A stretch of 53,468 bases of DNA from Muribaculaceae bacterium. GTDB taxonomy: Bacteria; Bacteroidota; Bacteroidia; Bacteroidales; Muribaculaceae. The DNA lies in NCBI GenBank assembly GCA_016290325.1, contig JAEETL010000018.1, positions 1-53,468 on the forward strand, read 5' to 3'. Below are positions 1 to 7,916 of this stretch, one piece after another; the first letter of the stretch is position 1, and every line of letters starts with the position of its first letter. The notes beneath the pieces are model-generated. The model did not search any database, was not told the DNA's origin, and worked only from the letters and a program-made list of their open reading frames with translations. Made by a program: the position numbers and the translations under genes.

Positions 1-2
1 AT

Positions 3-476
3 GGCAACACCTTGTTGCAGGCCAATGTGTCCTACAGCATCTTCTTTGACTACAACGAGCGCTACACCTTCCTCTATAGCGAGTATGGCCCCTATGACTA
101 TCTGGGCGGCATGACCGGCGACATGGACGAATTGCCTTTCTCGCTCATCCATGGCTATTTGGCACCGGGAGCAATCCACTTCTTGAATGACCCACAGTTC
201 ATTTGGCGCATTGGCGTTCAGGTTTACTACACGGTCGATGGGGTACGCAACTCTTCCGACATCGTTTACCTCGAAGTGAATGACGCCCCCGCATACCTAC
301 TCGGCGACGTGAACGCTAACCATGCTGTTACCATCGCCGATGTGACAGTGCTCATCGACTTCCTATTGGGGAATCCCCCCGCCCGTTATGACGAGCGTGC
401 TGCAGACGTTAACGGGAACGGTGACGTCAGCATTTCTGATGTGACGGCATTGATCGACTTGCTGCTCGGTAGTTAA
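3..476 (+). CDS. Secreted protein with C-terminal dockerin-like repeats (5' partial)
   Basis: The reading frame is open to the left edge of the window, so the N-terminus is missing. What remains is a beta-rich segment of roughly 95 residues followed by two Asp/Asn-rich repeats, LGDVNANHAVTIADVT and ADVNGNGDVSISDVT, each leading into a helix of the LIDLLLG type. This is the duplicated Ca2+-binding loop plus helix pattern of dockerin type I, widespread on exported Bacteroidales proteins that have no known cohesin partner. The upstream catalytic or binding part cannot be identified. A strong terminator follows. The gene at the other window edge (51790-53466) ends in a closely similar repeat pair. 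Presumably exported, but the signal peptide lies outside the window. Confidence 0.8.
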   Translation, partial: GNTLLQANVSYSIFFDYNERYTFLYSEYGPYDYLGGMTGDMDELPFSLIHGYLAPGAIHFLNDPQFIWRIGVQVYYTVDGVRNSSDIVYLEVNDAPAYLLGDVNANHAVTIADVTVLIDFLLGNPPARYDERAADVNGNGDVSISDVTALIDLLLGS

Positions 477-513
477 TAGGGAACAGCATTGGTAATTGAT
501 ACCGTACAGACTA

Positions 514-556
514 AACCGCGCCGCGTGCTGACCTGGATTCAGCGCGTGGCGCGGTT
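514..556 (+). terminator. Intrinsic terminator after the dockerin-like gene
   Basis: A hairpin of about 18 bp including two G-T pairs: AACCGCGCC at 514-522 pairs with GGCGCGGTT at 548-556, continued inward by GCGTGCTGA and TCAGCGCGT, with a 7-nt loop at 532-538. A T-rich tract (CTTTCTGTT) follows on the plus strand. It lies between the plus-strand dockerin gene and the minus-strand pnuT end and may serve both. Confidence 0.75.
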
Positions 557-584
557 CTTTCTGTTAAATTCCCTGTCCGCTACT

Positions 585-1244
585 CTAAATAGCCGTCTCT
601 TGCCGGCGCATCATGCCGAGCCACTGGCGATAACCCAGCACAGCCATGACGGTGTAGAAAGCGTATAGGCCGGCGGTGAAGGGAATCTGCTTGTAGATGT
701 AGAGCACAGTGCAAACCAGATCAACGACGAGCCACAAGAGCCACTGCTCGGCATACTTCTGGGCTAATGCCCACAGGGCGACCATGCTCAGGGCCGTCGT
801 GAAACTGTCGCACACGGGGACACTGCTGTCGGTCCACGTGATCAATATCCAATAGATGATACACCACAGGGCCAAACCCACAATAGTAACTGGCAACATC
901 TGCCGCAGCGGGAAACGGGTGATGGGGCGCTCGCCTTCGGAGGAAGACGCAAGATTTTGAGCATCCACATCGTCGCCCTTGGAGCGCTGGCGTGACCAGC
1001 GCCACATGGCATAGCCATATATGGCAGCGAGCACGTAATAGACCTCCATGCCAAAGTCGGCATACAGCCCACGCGCCCAATACAGGTAGCCATGAACAAT
1101 GGGCATGATGACGCTCACGAGCCACAGCCAGATGCTGGCCTTGAACTCGAGCCACAAATAGATGAGCCCGAGCACCAGACCAGCCATATCGATGGCCTTG
1201 ACCCAGGTCATGTCACTGAAATATTGAGCAATCGTCTCCATCAT
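585..1244 (-). CDS. pnuT: PnuC-family transporter, probable thiamine transporter PnuT
   Basis: A 219-residue, multi-helix inner-membrane protein of the PnuC (SWEET-like fold) vitamin transporter family. Recognisable features are the N-terminal helix with LGLIYLWLEFKAS, the Trp-rich second helix, and the AAIYGYAMWRW segment; a hydrophilic loop near residues 90-105 separates the halves. PnuC itself carries nicotinamide riboside, but the paralogue placed behind a thiamine-regulated TonB receptor in Bacteroidetes is the thiamine carrier PnuT. Here the gene starts 29 bp after a receptor gene preceded by a TPP riboswitch, which argues for thiamine. Start could be 1244 or 1241 (two consecutive Met codons). 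The thiamine pyrophosphokinase gene often found third in this operon is not present; a convergent gene follows instead. Confidence 0.85.
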   Translation of the reverse strand: MMETIAQYFSDMTWVKAIDMAGLVLGLIYLWLEFKASIWLWLVSVIMPIVHGYLYWARGLYADFGMEVYYVLAAIYGYAMWRWSRQRSKGDDVDAQNLASSSEGERPITRFPLRQMLPVTIVGLALWCIIYWILITWTDSSVPVCDSFTTALSMVALWALAQKYAEQWLLWLVVDLVCTVLYIYKQIPFTAGLYAFYTVMAVLGYRQWLGMMRRQETAI

Positions 1245-1273
1245 CTTTTACCGTGCTTACGGGCGGGGTCTCT

Positions 1274-3529
1274 TTAGAAGCGGAATGTCAGGTGAGCCAG
1301 GGCATTGATGCCCGCCATAGGATAGAAGCGGGGATCGCTGTAAAGGCTGTATTTCGCCTCCTTGGTTCCGCCGGGATACAGGGCACAGGTCTGTGAGTAG
1401 CCGTTGGTTTCATACTTCTCATCAAACAGATTGTAGATGGCGGCACCCACGGTGATGCTGCGGATGTGCGGCAACTTGAAGGTATAGGCCACATCCAGGT
1501 TGTTGACGAAATAGGGATCCAGGGAATCCTCCTTGCGCTCGAAGTTGTCAAGATACTGGCGCGACACATACTGAGAGTGCAACGAGGCAGTGAAGCCCTT
1601 GTAATTCAACATCAACATACTGCCTACGGTCACGCTGGGCGAGAAGGCGATGGTGGTATTGCCTTTCTCGATGGCGGTCTGGGTCCACATGTCGTCCCAG
1701 CTGTCGGCATCATAGTCGCTCACATAGCCCACGTAGTCCTTGATGCGGTTGCGGCTCAGCGTTGCATTCACTTCCCAAGCCAGCCAGTCGGTAAAGTGCA
1801 TTCCTGCCAGTAACTCGATACCCATGCGGTAGCTCTTGTCCACGTTCTCGGCCATGAGCTCGCCTATCTCGTTGATCTTGCCATTGAGCACGAGCTGGTC
1901 CTTGTAGTTCATGTAATAAAGGTTGGCACTGAACAGGTAACGGCCCGAGCGGAACTCGTAACCGGCCTCCCAGTCATAGAGTTTCTCGCTGGTGGGATGC
2001 TCCAGGAACAGACCGTCGGTGTAGTTGTTGCGTGTGGGTTCCTTCTGGGCCACAGCAAAAGACAGATACACGCGGTTCTTAGCATCAACTTGCCAGTTGA
2101 GACCTGCCTTGGGGTTAAAGAAATTGAACGGCTCGTCGATGTTGAGGGCTTGCAGACGCTCGGGGTCGGCGGTCCAATCCCACTTGTCGTTATTGCCCGT
2201 GATGCGGTAGCCGATGTGGCGGTACTGCAAGTCAGCATAGGCGCTCAGGCCGCCAGTAATCATGTAATTTCCCTTGACGTAAATATTGAAATCGGTCTTG
2301 CGGCCATTGTTGCGGTAATACTCGTGGTCAGGGTCCAGCGGGCTGGTGTAGTTCTCCACCCAAATGACCTTGCCAAAGTGGTCGTTACTGTAACGGTTGA
2401 TGCCACCGCCCAGCGTAGCATTCAGCCTGTCACCGCTGTACTGCAGCGAGAAAACCCCGCCGCCAAAGCCGCTATCGACGCATTTCTTGCGCACCAGGCT
2501 CGCTTTCTTGACAGTGCCCTCGGGCGTCACCACGGGCAGCAGAGCATACTCCTTAAGCGTGCGGGCATTTTTATATTCCTGATAGTAGCCGTAGCCATCG
2601 GTATAATGCAAGGCCACATTGAGTTTCCACAGGGGATTAAACGTCTGATTCCAAATCAGCTGGTAATGTGTCTGGCGATAGATATCCTTCTGGTCCTTGT
2701 AAAAACCCGTCACCTGGCCGTCATGCTTGATTTCGCCATTGGGGTTGTAGGTGCGGTTTTCCTTCAGGTCGTCGCGGCTGATGCCATCCCAAGCGTGGTA
2801 GGTATCCTCCTTGCCGCCAAACGTGATGAAGCGCACTGATGTGTGGTCGTTAAAATAACCCACCTGGCCAAAGTAGCTCACCAGTTCGCTGCTGGCGCGG
2901 TCACGGTAACCATCGCTACTGATGTGAGACAAGCGCGCCTCAAATGCCCAATGATCGTCCATCAGGCCGCTACCCAGACGCAAGGTCTCCTTATTTGTAT
3001 TATATGAACCGTAACTGCCCGACACCTCGGCATAAGGATCGTGCGAGAAACTCTGAGTCCTCATGTTCACGCTACCACCAAACGCCCCCGAACCGTTGGT
3101 TGAGGTGCCCGCACCACGCTGCACCTGGATGTCGCGCACCGACGATGCGAAGTCGGGCGTATTAACCCAGTAGATGCTGTGGCTCTCGGCATCGTTTTGC
3201 GGAATATCATTGACTGTGATATTGATGCGTGTGGCATCGGTGCCGCGCACGCGCATCGACGTGTAGCCCACGCCAGCGCCCGCGTCACTTGTCGTGATGA
3301 CCGACGGGGTCATTGTCAACAGGAACGGGATGTCCAAACCATGATTTTCGGCAGCCAGTTGTTTGCCAGTGATGTTAGTATACGCTACAGGTGTGCTCTG
3401 AGATGCACGTGTTCCCAGCACCTCCACCTCGCTCAACGAAACAGAGGGCACCGTGTCGGTTGCGGCATTCTGTCCAGCCGCAACAAGGGTTGCCATCATC
3501 ACGGCAACCGCCAATAAAGTCTTCTTCAT
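1274..3529 (-). CDS. TonB-dependent outer-membrane receptor, probable thiamine uptake
   Basis: A 751-residue TonB-dependent receptor. Starting at 3529 gives a proper signal peptide (MKKTLLAVAVMMATLVAAGQ); the longer open frame to 3643 would translate the riboswitch and is rejected. After the signal comes a short TonB-box-like stretch (VSLSEVEVLGTRA), the plug domain with VRGTDATRINITVNDIPQND and the VQRGAGTSTNGSGAFGGSVNM segment typical of plugs, then a 22-strand barrel ending in ALAHLTFRF with a terminal aromatic. It should bind a thiamine compound outside the cell and pass it to the periplasm, with PnuT (29 bp downstream) carrying it onward. The substrate is inferred from the riboswitch and the known Bacteroides operon, not from the barrel. 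Confidence 0.9.
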   Translation of the reverse strand: MKKTLLAVAVMMATLVAAGQNAATDTVPSVSLSEVEVLGTRASQSTPVAYTNITGKQLAAENHGLDIPFLLTMTPSVITTSDAGAGVGYTSMRVRGTDATRINITVNDIPQNDAESHSIYWVNTPDFASSVRDIQVQRGAGTSTNGSGAFGGSVNMRTQSFSHDPYAEVSGSYGSYNTNKETLRLGSGLMDDHWAFEARLSHISSDGYRDRASSELVSYFGQVGYFNDHTSVRFITFGGKEDTYHAWDGISRDDLKENRTYNPNGEIKHDGQVTGFYKDQKDIYRQTHYQLIWNQTFNPLWKLNVALHYTDGYGYYQEYKNARTLKEYALLPVVTPEGTVKKASLVRKKCVDSGFGGGVFSLQYSGDRLNATLGGGINRYSNDHFGKVIWVENYTSPLDPDHEYYRNNGRKTDFNIYVKGNYMITGGLSAYADLQYRHIGYRITGNNDKWDWTADPERLQALNIDEPFNFFNPKAGLNWQVDAKNRVYLSFAVAQKEPTRNNYTDGLFLEHPTSEKLYDWEAGYEFRSGRYLFSANLYYMNYKDQLVLNGKINEIGELMAENVDKSYRMGIELLAGMHFTDWLAWEVNATLSRNRIKDYVGYVSDYDADSWDDMWTQTAIEKGNTTIAFSPSVTVGSMLMLNYKGFTASLHSQYVSRQYLDNFERKEDSLDPYFVNNLDVAYTFKLPHIRSITVGAAIYNLFDEKYETNGYSQTCALYPGGTKEAKYSLYSDPRFYPMAGINALAHLTFRF

Positions 3530-3544
3530 TTTTTTAATTAATAA

Positions 3545-3634
3545 GTTATTCTCTACGCCGGCATTGTCCGGATCAGATCCGATGGGTATGTTCTCAGCCC
3601 CCTTTACCAGGAAGCACCCCAAACTCATTGAATC
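3545..3634 (-). promoter_or_regulatory. TPP (THI-element) riboswitch
   Basis: Read on the minus strand, the leader contains the conserved blocks of the thiamine pyrophosphate aptamer in order: GGGGTGC, GGCTGAGA, ACATACCC, then ATCTGATCCGGACAATGC and CGGCGTAGAGAA. This matches the pyrimidine-sensor (CTGAGA..ACCC) and pyrophosphate-sensor (CTGATC.GGA.AATGC.GCGTAG) arms of the thi box. The aptamer ends about 15-20 nt before the start codon of the receptor gene with no obvious separate terminator, so control is more likely at translation initiation, though that is an inference. Exact P1 boundaries are approximate. Confidence 0.95.
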
Positions 3635-3640
3635 ACGCCG

Positions 3641-3671
3641 CAAAGGTACTCCTTTTCTTGCACGTTTGCAA
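3641..3671 (-). promoter_or_regulatory. Promoter of the thiamine-uptake operon
   Basis: On the minus strand, TTG (complement of 3669-3671) lies 20 bp from a TACCTTTG box (complement of 3641-3648), matching the Bacteroidetes -33/-7 consensus TTG-N19/20-TAnnTTTG. Transcription would start near 3637, immediately before the riboswitch. Confidence 0.75.
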
Positions 3672-3688
3672 GAAATACACTACCTTTG
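3658..3688 (+). promoter_or_regulatory. Promoter of the Ntn-hydrolase gene, overlapping the divergent promoter
   Basis: TTG at 3658-3660 and TACCTTTG at 3681-3688 are separated by exactly 20 bp. The -33 elements of this promoter and of the divergent one (3641-3671) lie within one inverted repeat, CTTGCA-CGTT-TGCAAG (3657-3672), so the two polymerases would compete for the same DNA face. The leader to the start codon at 3719 is about 25 nt. Confidence 0.7.
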
Positions 3689-3718
3689 TCGCAAAGGAAC
3701 TTTTAAAAGTGAATAGCT

Positions 3719-4855
3719 ATGAAAAAAAGGATATTGATGGCCATCGTGGCTGTCTTGGGTATTGTGATGGCCGGTGATGCCTGCACGTCGGCTATCGTGA
3801 GCGGGAAACTGACCGCCAACGGGCGGCCACTCATGTGGAAAAACCGTGACACCAATGACCTGAACAACCGCGTGGAGCGCATCAAGGGACATGACGGACT
3901 CATGGAGTTTGTCGCCTTATTTGACGCTCGTGACCTGAACGACACCGCCGCATGGATGGGGTTTAATGAGGTGGGATTTGCCATTATGAACACGGCTTCC
4001 TACAACCTGAACGGGGATGACGGTGTGAAGAATATGGACCGTGAGGGCGAACTGATGCGCTATGCCCTGGAGCGCTGCAAGACGGTCGATGATTTTGAGA
4101 GTCTGCTCAAAACACTCCCCAAGCCGCTTGGCGTTGAAGCCAACTTCGGTGTGATTGACGCAGCAGGCAACGGTGCATATTTCGAGACCGGCAATTATAA
4201 ATATGTGAAATTTGACCTGGCTGATGCGCCAGACGGCATCCTCATGCGCACCAATTACAGCTATAGCGGTGTAAAAGACAAGGGTATGGGCTATGTGCGC
4301 GAGAAAAACGAGAAGGCATTGCTCAAACCACACATTGCTGCCCAAGACATCACTCCGGCGGTATTCACCGAGGAGTTGTCCCGCACATTCTACAACGCCC
4401 AACTGGGCAAAGATTTCACCCGCAGCGGTGATGAGTGGATCGTGGATCAGGATTTCATCCCCAGGCGCATTTCAACTGCCAGTGTTGTTATCGAAAGTAT
4501 TATACCCGGCGAGGACCCGCGCCTAACCACAATGTGGATTGCACTGGGTTATCCACCCTGCGCTGAGGTTTATGCCGCATGGGTTGGCGAAGATGGTGTA
4601 GCTCCCGAACTGACTGGAACAACCGCCGAGAACCACTCGGTGCAATGTGACCGCGTTAACCAGCGCAAGGCAGAAGTGTTCCCTGTAGAGCGCGGCAACG
4701 GCAAGCAGTACCTGAATCTTTCAAAGCTTTATAATAATGACGGCACAGGCTATTGCCAAACGCTAACACTGAAAAACCGCCAGGCATACAAGCGCGGCTA
4801 TGAGGAAATCGCCCGCCGTCGCGCCCTTTACAACAAAGGGAAAAAGAGACGTTAA
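3719..4855 (+). CDS. Exported Ntn-type linear amide C-N hydrolase (C45/C59-like)
   Basis: A 378-residue protein whose signal peptide runs to about residue 20 (GIVMAGDA) and leaves Cys22 as the first residue of the motif CTSAIVSGKLTANG. In N-terminal-nucleophile hydrolases of the choloylglycine hydrolase/acyl-CoA:6-aminopenicillanate acyltransferase superfamily the mature chain begins with the catalytic Cys, which fits this arrangement. The following WKNRDT segment carries the Arg-Asp pair usual for this group. It is expected to split an amide bond in the periplasm or outside the cell; the substrate (acyl amino acid, peptide or bile-salt-like amide) cannot be told from the sequence. It is monocistronic or weakly coupled to the YcxB-like gene 22 bp downstream. 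Confidence 0.75.
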   Translation: MKKRILMAIVAVLGIVMAGDACTSAIVSGKLTANGRPLMWKNRDTNDLNNRVERIKGHDGLMEFVALFDARDLNDTAAWMGFNEVGFAIMNTASYNLNGDDGVKNMDREGELMRYALERCKTVDDFESLLKTLPKPLGVEANFGVIDAAGNGAYFETGNYKYVKFDLADAPDGILMRTNYSYSGVKDKGMGYVREKNEKALLKPHIAAQDITPAVFTEELSRTFYNAQLGKDFTRSGDEWIVDQDFIPRRISTASVVIESIIPGEDPRLTTMWIALGYPPCAEVYAAWVGEDGVAPELTGTTAENHSVQCDRVNQRKAEVFPVERGNGKQYLNLSKLYNNDGTGYCQTLTLKNRQAYKRGYEEIARRRALYNKGKKRR

Positions 4856-4877
4856 ATGATTGCCACAGGGCCGAAGC

Positions 4878-5348
4878 ATGACTATTGAGAATTGCAGCGT
4901 CTCGTCAGGCACATACATGAAACACGTGTGCCTATTGTTCCTCGCCGATAACTGGCTATGGATGGTCTTGCCAATTGCGCTTTGCGGCATTCTCGCGATA
5001 TTTATCGACGTGCGTTTCGTCATCGTGGCACTCATGGTTCTTTTTATCGTGCTGCCGATGATCCTTGCCCTGCTTTTTTTCTACTATGGCCTAAGTCCTG
5101 AAGCCAGATGGTCCATCATGGAAAAAGATGTGTTCATCGACCAAAAGGGCATTTCCCTTGCATTTACTGATGAACGAATGAAAACGCACGGCATCGGTTG
5201 GGATGACGTGCGATATATCATAGAAAAAGATGATGTCGTTATGTTGATGCTGCAAAGGAAGCGTTACACTTGCTTCATGCTGCCCTCATCAGCTGTAGAT
5301 CCAGATGTCGCGCAAGCGCTTAGGCAATTCACTGCGCAAATTCATTAA
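4878..5348 (+). CDS. YcxB-like membrane protein
   Basis: A small protein of 156 residues. ATG at 4878 is chosen over an upstream TTG (4860) because it gives MTIENCSVSSGTYMK, the usual family opening. Two adjacent hydrophobic segments (about residues 25-70, DNWLWMVLP.. and VRFVIVALMVLFIVLP) are followed by a soluble domain with FIDQKGISLAF and IGWDDVRYIIEKDD, the strand pattern of YcxB-like domains. Function in the family is unknown. Its last 60 bp overlap the 3' end of the convergent SPOR gene on the other strand. Confidence 0.7.
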   Translation: MTIENCSVSSGTYMKHVCLLFLADNWLWMVLPIALCGILAIFIDVRFVIVALMVLFIVLPMILALLFFYYGLSPEARWSIMEKDVFIDQKGISLAFTDERMKTHGIGWDDVRYIIEKDDVVMLMLQRKRYTCFMLPSSAVDPDVAQALRQFTAQIH

Positions 5349-6242
5349 CGTGCCATAATCGTCACTACGGGCGACATAAACACACATCATACCCTTGTAA
5401 TTCAGGATCTTCATGTAAGGCACAAGGGTCGAATACTTTTTCTTGAAGGCATTCAGTTCATACTGATTGCGCACGGTGGCGATTACCATATAATAATGTC
5501 CCTCCTCATTACCCACGCGAGCGAAAGCAGACTTGGGCTCCACTTGTTTGACCACTTCCTCAACCACCTCAATCTTCTCAGCCTGTTTTACTGTCATCTC
5601 CACCTGTTGAGTTTTGGGAGCAGTAACCTCAGGAGCAAAACTTGCCTGCTGGCTGCGATCAACAATTATGGGAGTCGAAAGCATAATACCAAGGCCTATC
5701 AGAACAGCGACTGAAGCAGCTAGCTGCACCGCCTTCTTGACAAACAAACCGCGTTGCTTAGGAACGAACAAGTCTGGAGTCGGTTGAACGTCAGCAATGG
5801 CTGTTTCGCGTTCGAGCAATTCAACTGTCTTGATATTCACATCATCAAGACCGAAGAACTGGTCGTAACGAGTGGCGTGGCCTTGTGGCACGAATTCAAC
5901 TGAGTGGTCCTTACTACGGCAAAAATAGCCCAAACGCCCCACAGAAACCTCGCGTTTTGCCATCAACTGCTTGCGGAACGATGCCACACTATCGTCGATG
6001 AAACGCATGGCCTGCCTGTAATCCATCCCCTCGCGACGCATGAGCGAATGAACGAGCAAGCCATCATTATGGGTAAGGCTGGCATTAAAACCTATTATTC
6101 GCTGGGGTCTCTCCATCACAGAATTGCCCTCATCATAGCGAGCAACACCATAATTGGCAATGAAAGCCCCCCAGTCCGGAATGACAACGCAATCATGGCG
6201 AGTCATCAGGAATTCTATATGTTCAATTATTGAAAACATCAT
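5289..6242 (-). CDS. HU-CCDC81 and SPOR domain protein
   Basis: A 317-residue protein with three parts. Residues 1-145 form the HU-CCDC81-type module of Bacteroidetes (HIEFLMTRHDCVVIPDWGAF, RIIGFNASLTHNDGLL, VSVGRLGYF). A single membrane helix near residues 170-192 (AASVAVLIGLGIMLS) follows, then a Glu/Val/Lys-rich linker and a C-terminal SPOR domain (HYYMVIATVRNQYELNAF to the end). SPOR domains bind denuded septal peptidoglycan, so the protein probably links a cytoplasmic HU-like domain, possibly DNA- or protein-binding, to the dividing wall. The topology is an inference. It is convergent with, and overlaps by 60 bp, the YcxB-like gene. Confidence 0.85.
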   Translation of the reverse strand: MMFSIIEHIEFLMTRHDCVVIPDWGAFIANYGVARYDEGNSVMERPQRIIGFNASLTHNDGLLVHSLMRREGMDYRQAMRFIDDSVASFRKQLMAKREVSVGRLGYFCRSKDHSVEFVPQGHATRYDQFFGLDDVNIKTVELLERETAIADVQPTPDLFVPKQRGLFVKKAVQLAASVAVLIGLGIMLSTPIIVDRSQQASFAPEVTAPKTQQVEMTVKQAEKIEVVEEVVKQVEPKSAFARVGNEEGHYYMVIATVRNQYELNAFKKKYSTLVPYMKILNYKGMMCVYVARSDDYGTLMNLRSELPKRLRDIWIYS

Positions 6243-6336
6243 ACAAAGGTAAGACGTTTACCGTTCTCAGCCAAACAATCCGGCAAAAAACGAGCTAAAA
6301 AAGTTATTGACAAGCTATACCAGCCTTGGCAAGCCC

Positions 6337-6912
6337 TCATTGGAAAATGGCACGATAAGCATCAGCCTTTTTATCTAAAGCCAACGGGTAAGCCCTTGAC
6401 GTAGAAGGCATTCTCCATAAACGAATGGAATGGGAACCTATAAAGCAATCTACAGGCACCCCAATAGCAGGCACATTCACTCCAGCCTGTTCAGCAACCA
6501 CTCCAGTTGCTTTCTCGCCCGTTGTGATGACATGCTTGATTGAAGGATGAGCATCCAGCAGTGATTCCAAATCAATGGGCTTGACAATTTCCAGGAATTT
6601 GTCACTAGCGTTATCCTTAAGCCGACGCACAGCCATCGCAGTATCCCACAATGCGATACCCTCATGATTCAGAAATGATTTAATAGCCTCGAGGTCAAAC
6701 CGTTGACGCTCACCATCCCAAAAAGCATTTTTATCATTCCTGAAAATGATACCCATCACCCGCCAGAAATCATTGATCTTATTTGGATAAAAGAAATCCA
6801 TCGACCACCGCTCGGGTTTAGGTGGGAATGTACCCAGGAAAAGGTATTTTGCCTTATCGGGTATATATGGTGGCCAAGGATGCCATTCTATTTTATGCCG
6901 ATTGCTCTCCAT
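6337..6912 (-). CDS. Uracil-DNA glycosylase superfamily protein
   Basis: A 191-residue cytoplasmic protein. The motif LFLGTFPPKPERWSMDFFY near residue 25 is the water-activating/pyrimidine-binding first motif of the UDG fold (GxxPS-like), and MPSTSRAYP near residue 170 matches the second DNA-intercalation motif (H/M-P-S-P/T-S-x). The IKHVITTGEKAT strand-turn in between is also typical. The closest described groups are the family-6-like hypoxanthine/uracil DNA glycosylases and Mug-like enzymes. It would remove deaminated bases from DNA; base preference cannot be read from the sequence. It is monocistronic. Confidence 0.7.
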   Translation of the reverse strand: MESNRHKIEWHPWPPYIPDKAKYLFLGTFPPKPERWSMDFFYPNKINDFWRVMGIIFRNDKNAFWDGERQRFDLEAIKSFLNHEGIALWDTAMAVRRLKDNASDKFLEIVKPIDLESLLDAHPSIKHVITTGEKATGVVAEQAGVNVPAIGVPVDCFIGSHSIRLWRMPSTSRAYPLALDKKADAYRAIFQ

Positions 6913-6968
6913 GATTGCAAAGGAAGTGAAAAAATGGCTTCAACTAGGTGTTTTTGGCAAAAAAAATA

Positions 6969-6997
6969 TTGATTGTTTCATTTTTTGTCTAATTTTG
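6969..6997 (+). promoter_or_regulatory. Promoter of the Wza-like gene
   Basis: A TAATTTTG -7 box at 6990-6997 has a TTG 18 bp upstream (6969-6971), slightly short of the 19-21 bp usual for Bacteroidetes. Start codon at 7033. Confidence 0.45.
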
Positions 6998-7032
6998 CAA
7001 AATAGAATACAAATCACTAAAACATAAATTAT

Positions 7033-7842
7033 ATGAAATTACAACATCTTTTTTTACTTGCAGCTGTCGCCTTGCTGCTAGTCTCGTGTAAATCTGACGA
7101 AGAGATTGCCTACATGACCAATATCGACAAAATTCCGTCGGCTGCACTCACAGCGGCAACGACCCAGGCCGGTGACTTTACTGTTAAGCCTGGTGACCTG
7201 TTGCAGATTAACGTAGCGGGAACAAACTCTGATGCCGTAAAGCCATTCAATAAGATTCAATATGTGCCCACTTTGGGAAGTGGCATGACTTATGGCATGG
7301 GAGACTATTCGGTCGTATATTATCTTGTTGACGATAATGGCAACATTGATTTTCCCGTATTGGGTAGATTGCACGTTGTTGGAATGACTAAAACCGCGGT
7401 ACAAGAGTACATCGCCTCATTGATTTACCCGCGTTATCTAACCGAGGTTCCAACCGTAGAGTGCCGTATCCAGAACTTCCGCGTATTCTGTGTAGGCGAA
7501 TTCAATGCTCCTGGTGTTATCGCAGCGTCCAATGGACGTCTTAACCTAATTGAGGCTATTGCCCAATGTGGTGACCTTACACTTCAGGGACAACGTGAAA
7601 ACATCATGCTCATTCGCACCAACGCAAATGGTGAGCGTTATATGAAGCGTATCAATCTGAATGACGCCAACTTCATGACGATGCCTGAATTTGAGTTGCA
7701 GCAGAACGATATTCTTTATGTTGAGCCCAACAAATACAAAAAGCGTTCTATTTGGAGCTTGCCCCCAACGTACAACGCAGCAGTTAGTATTTTCGGCACT
7801 GGCGTTTCGGTTGTCAATTTCGTCCTCTTGTTAGCAAAATAA
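7033..7842 (+). CDS. Polysaccharide export lipoprotein, Wza-like
   Basis: A 269-residue lipoprotein: signal peptide with lipobox LLVSC (Cys19), then a polysaccharide export domain (TVKPGDLLQINVAG, residues about 50-150, with FPVLGRLHVVGMT) and an SLBB-type segment (FCVGEFNAPGVIAASNGRLNLIEAIAQCGDL). The C-terminus carries a hydrophobic stretch (VSIFGTGVSVVNFVLLLAK) that could be the amphipathic outer-membrane helix seen in Wza. It should form the outer-membrane channel for capsule or exopolysaccharide. The Wzc-type co-polymerase gene normally downstream is absent; a strong terminator follows at once, so this is an orphan copy acting with partners elsewhere. Confidence 0.85.
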   Translation: MKLQHLFLLAAVALLLVSCKSDEEIAYMTNIDKIPSAALTAATTQAGDFTVKPGDLLQINVAGTNSDAVKPFNKIQYVPTLGSGMTYGMGDYSVVYYLVDDNGNIDFPVLGRLHVVGMTKTAVQEYIASLIYPRYLTEVPTVECRIQNFRVFCVGEFNAPGVIAASNGRLNLIEAIAQCGDLTLQGQRENIMLIRTNANGERYMKRINLNDANFMTMPEFELQQNDILYVEPNKYKKRSIWSLPPTYNAAVSIFGTGVSVVNFVLLLAK

Positions 7843-7861
7843 TATTTCATATCATAAATGT

Positions 7862-7899
7862 AAAGCGGCTCACATCAAAAGTGAGCCGCTTTGTTTTTG
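7862..7899 (+). terminator. Intrinsic terminator after the Wza-like gene
   Basis: A perfect 12-bp stem, AAAGCGGCTCAC at 7862-7873 with GTGAGCCGCTTT at 7881-7892, a 7-nt loop, and a following TTTTTGT-type tract. Confidence 0.9.
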
Positions 7900-7916
7900 T
7901 AGGTCTTGGGGAAGCA

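Noticed and set aside
1997..2839. 280-codon open frame antisense to the TonB receptor
   Set aside because: It lies wholly inside a well-supported receptor gene; its composition is a reflection of that gene's codon use, and no family motif or signal is seen.
3530..3643. N-terminal extension of the TonB receptor to 3643
   Set aside because: It would translate the TPP riboswitch and place the signal peptide 38 residues inside the protein.
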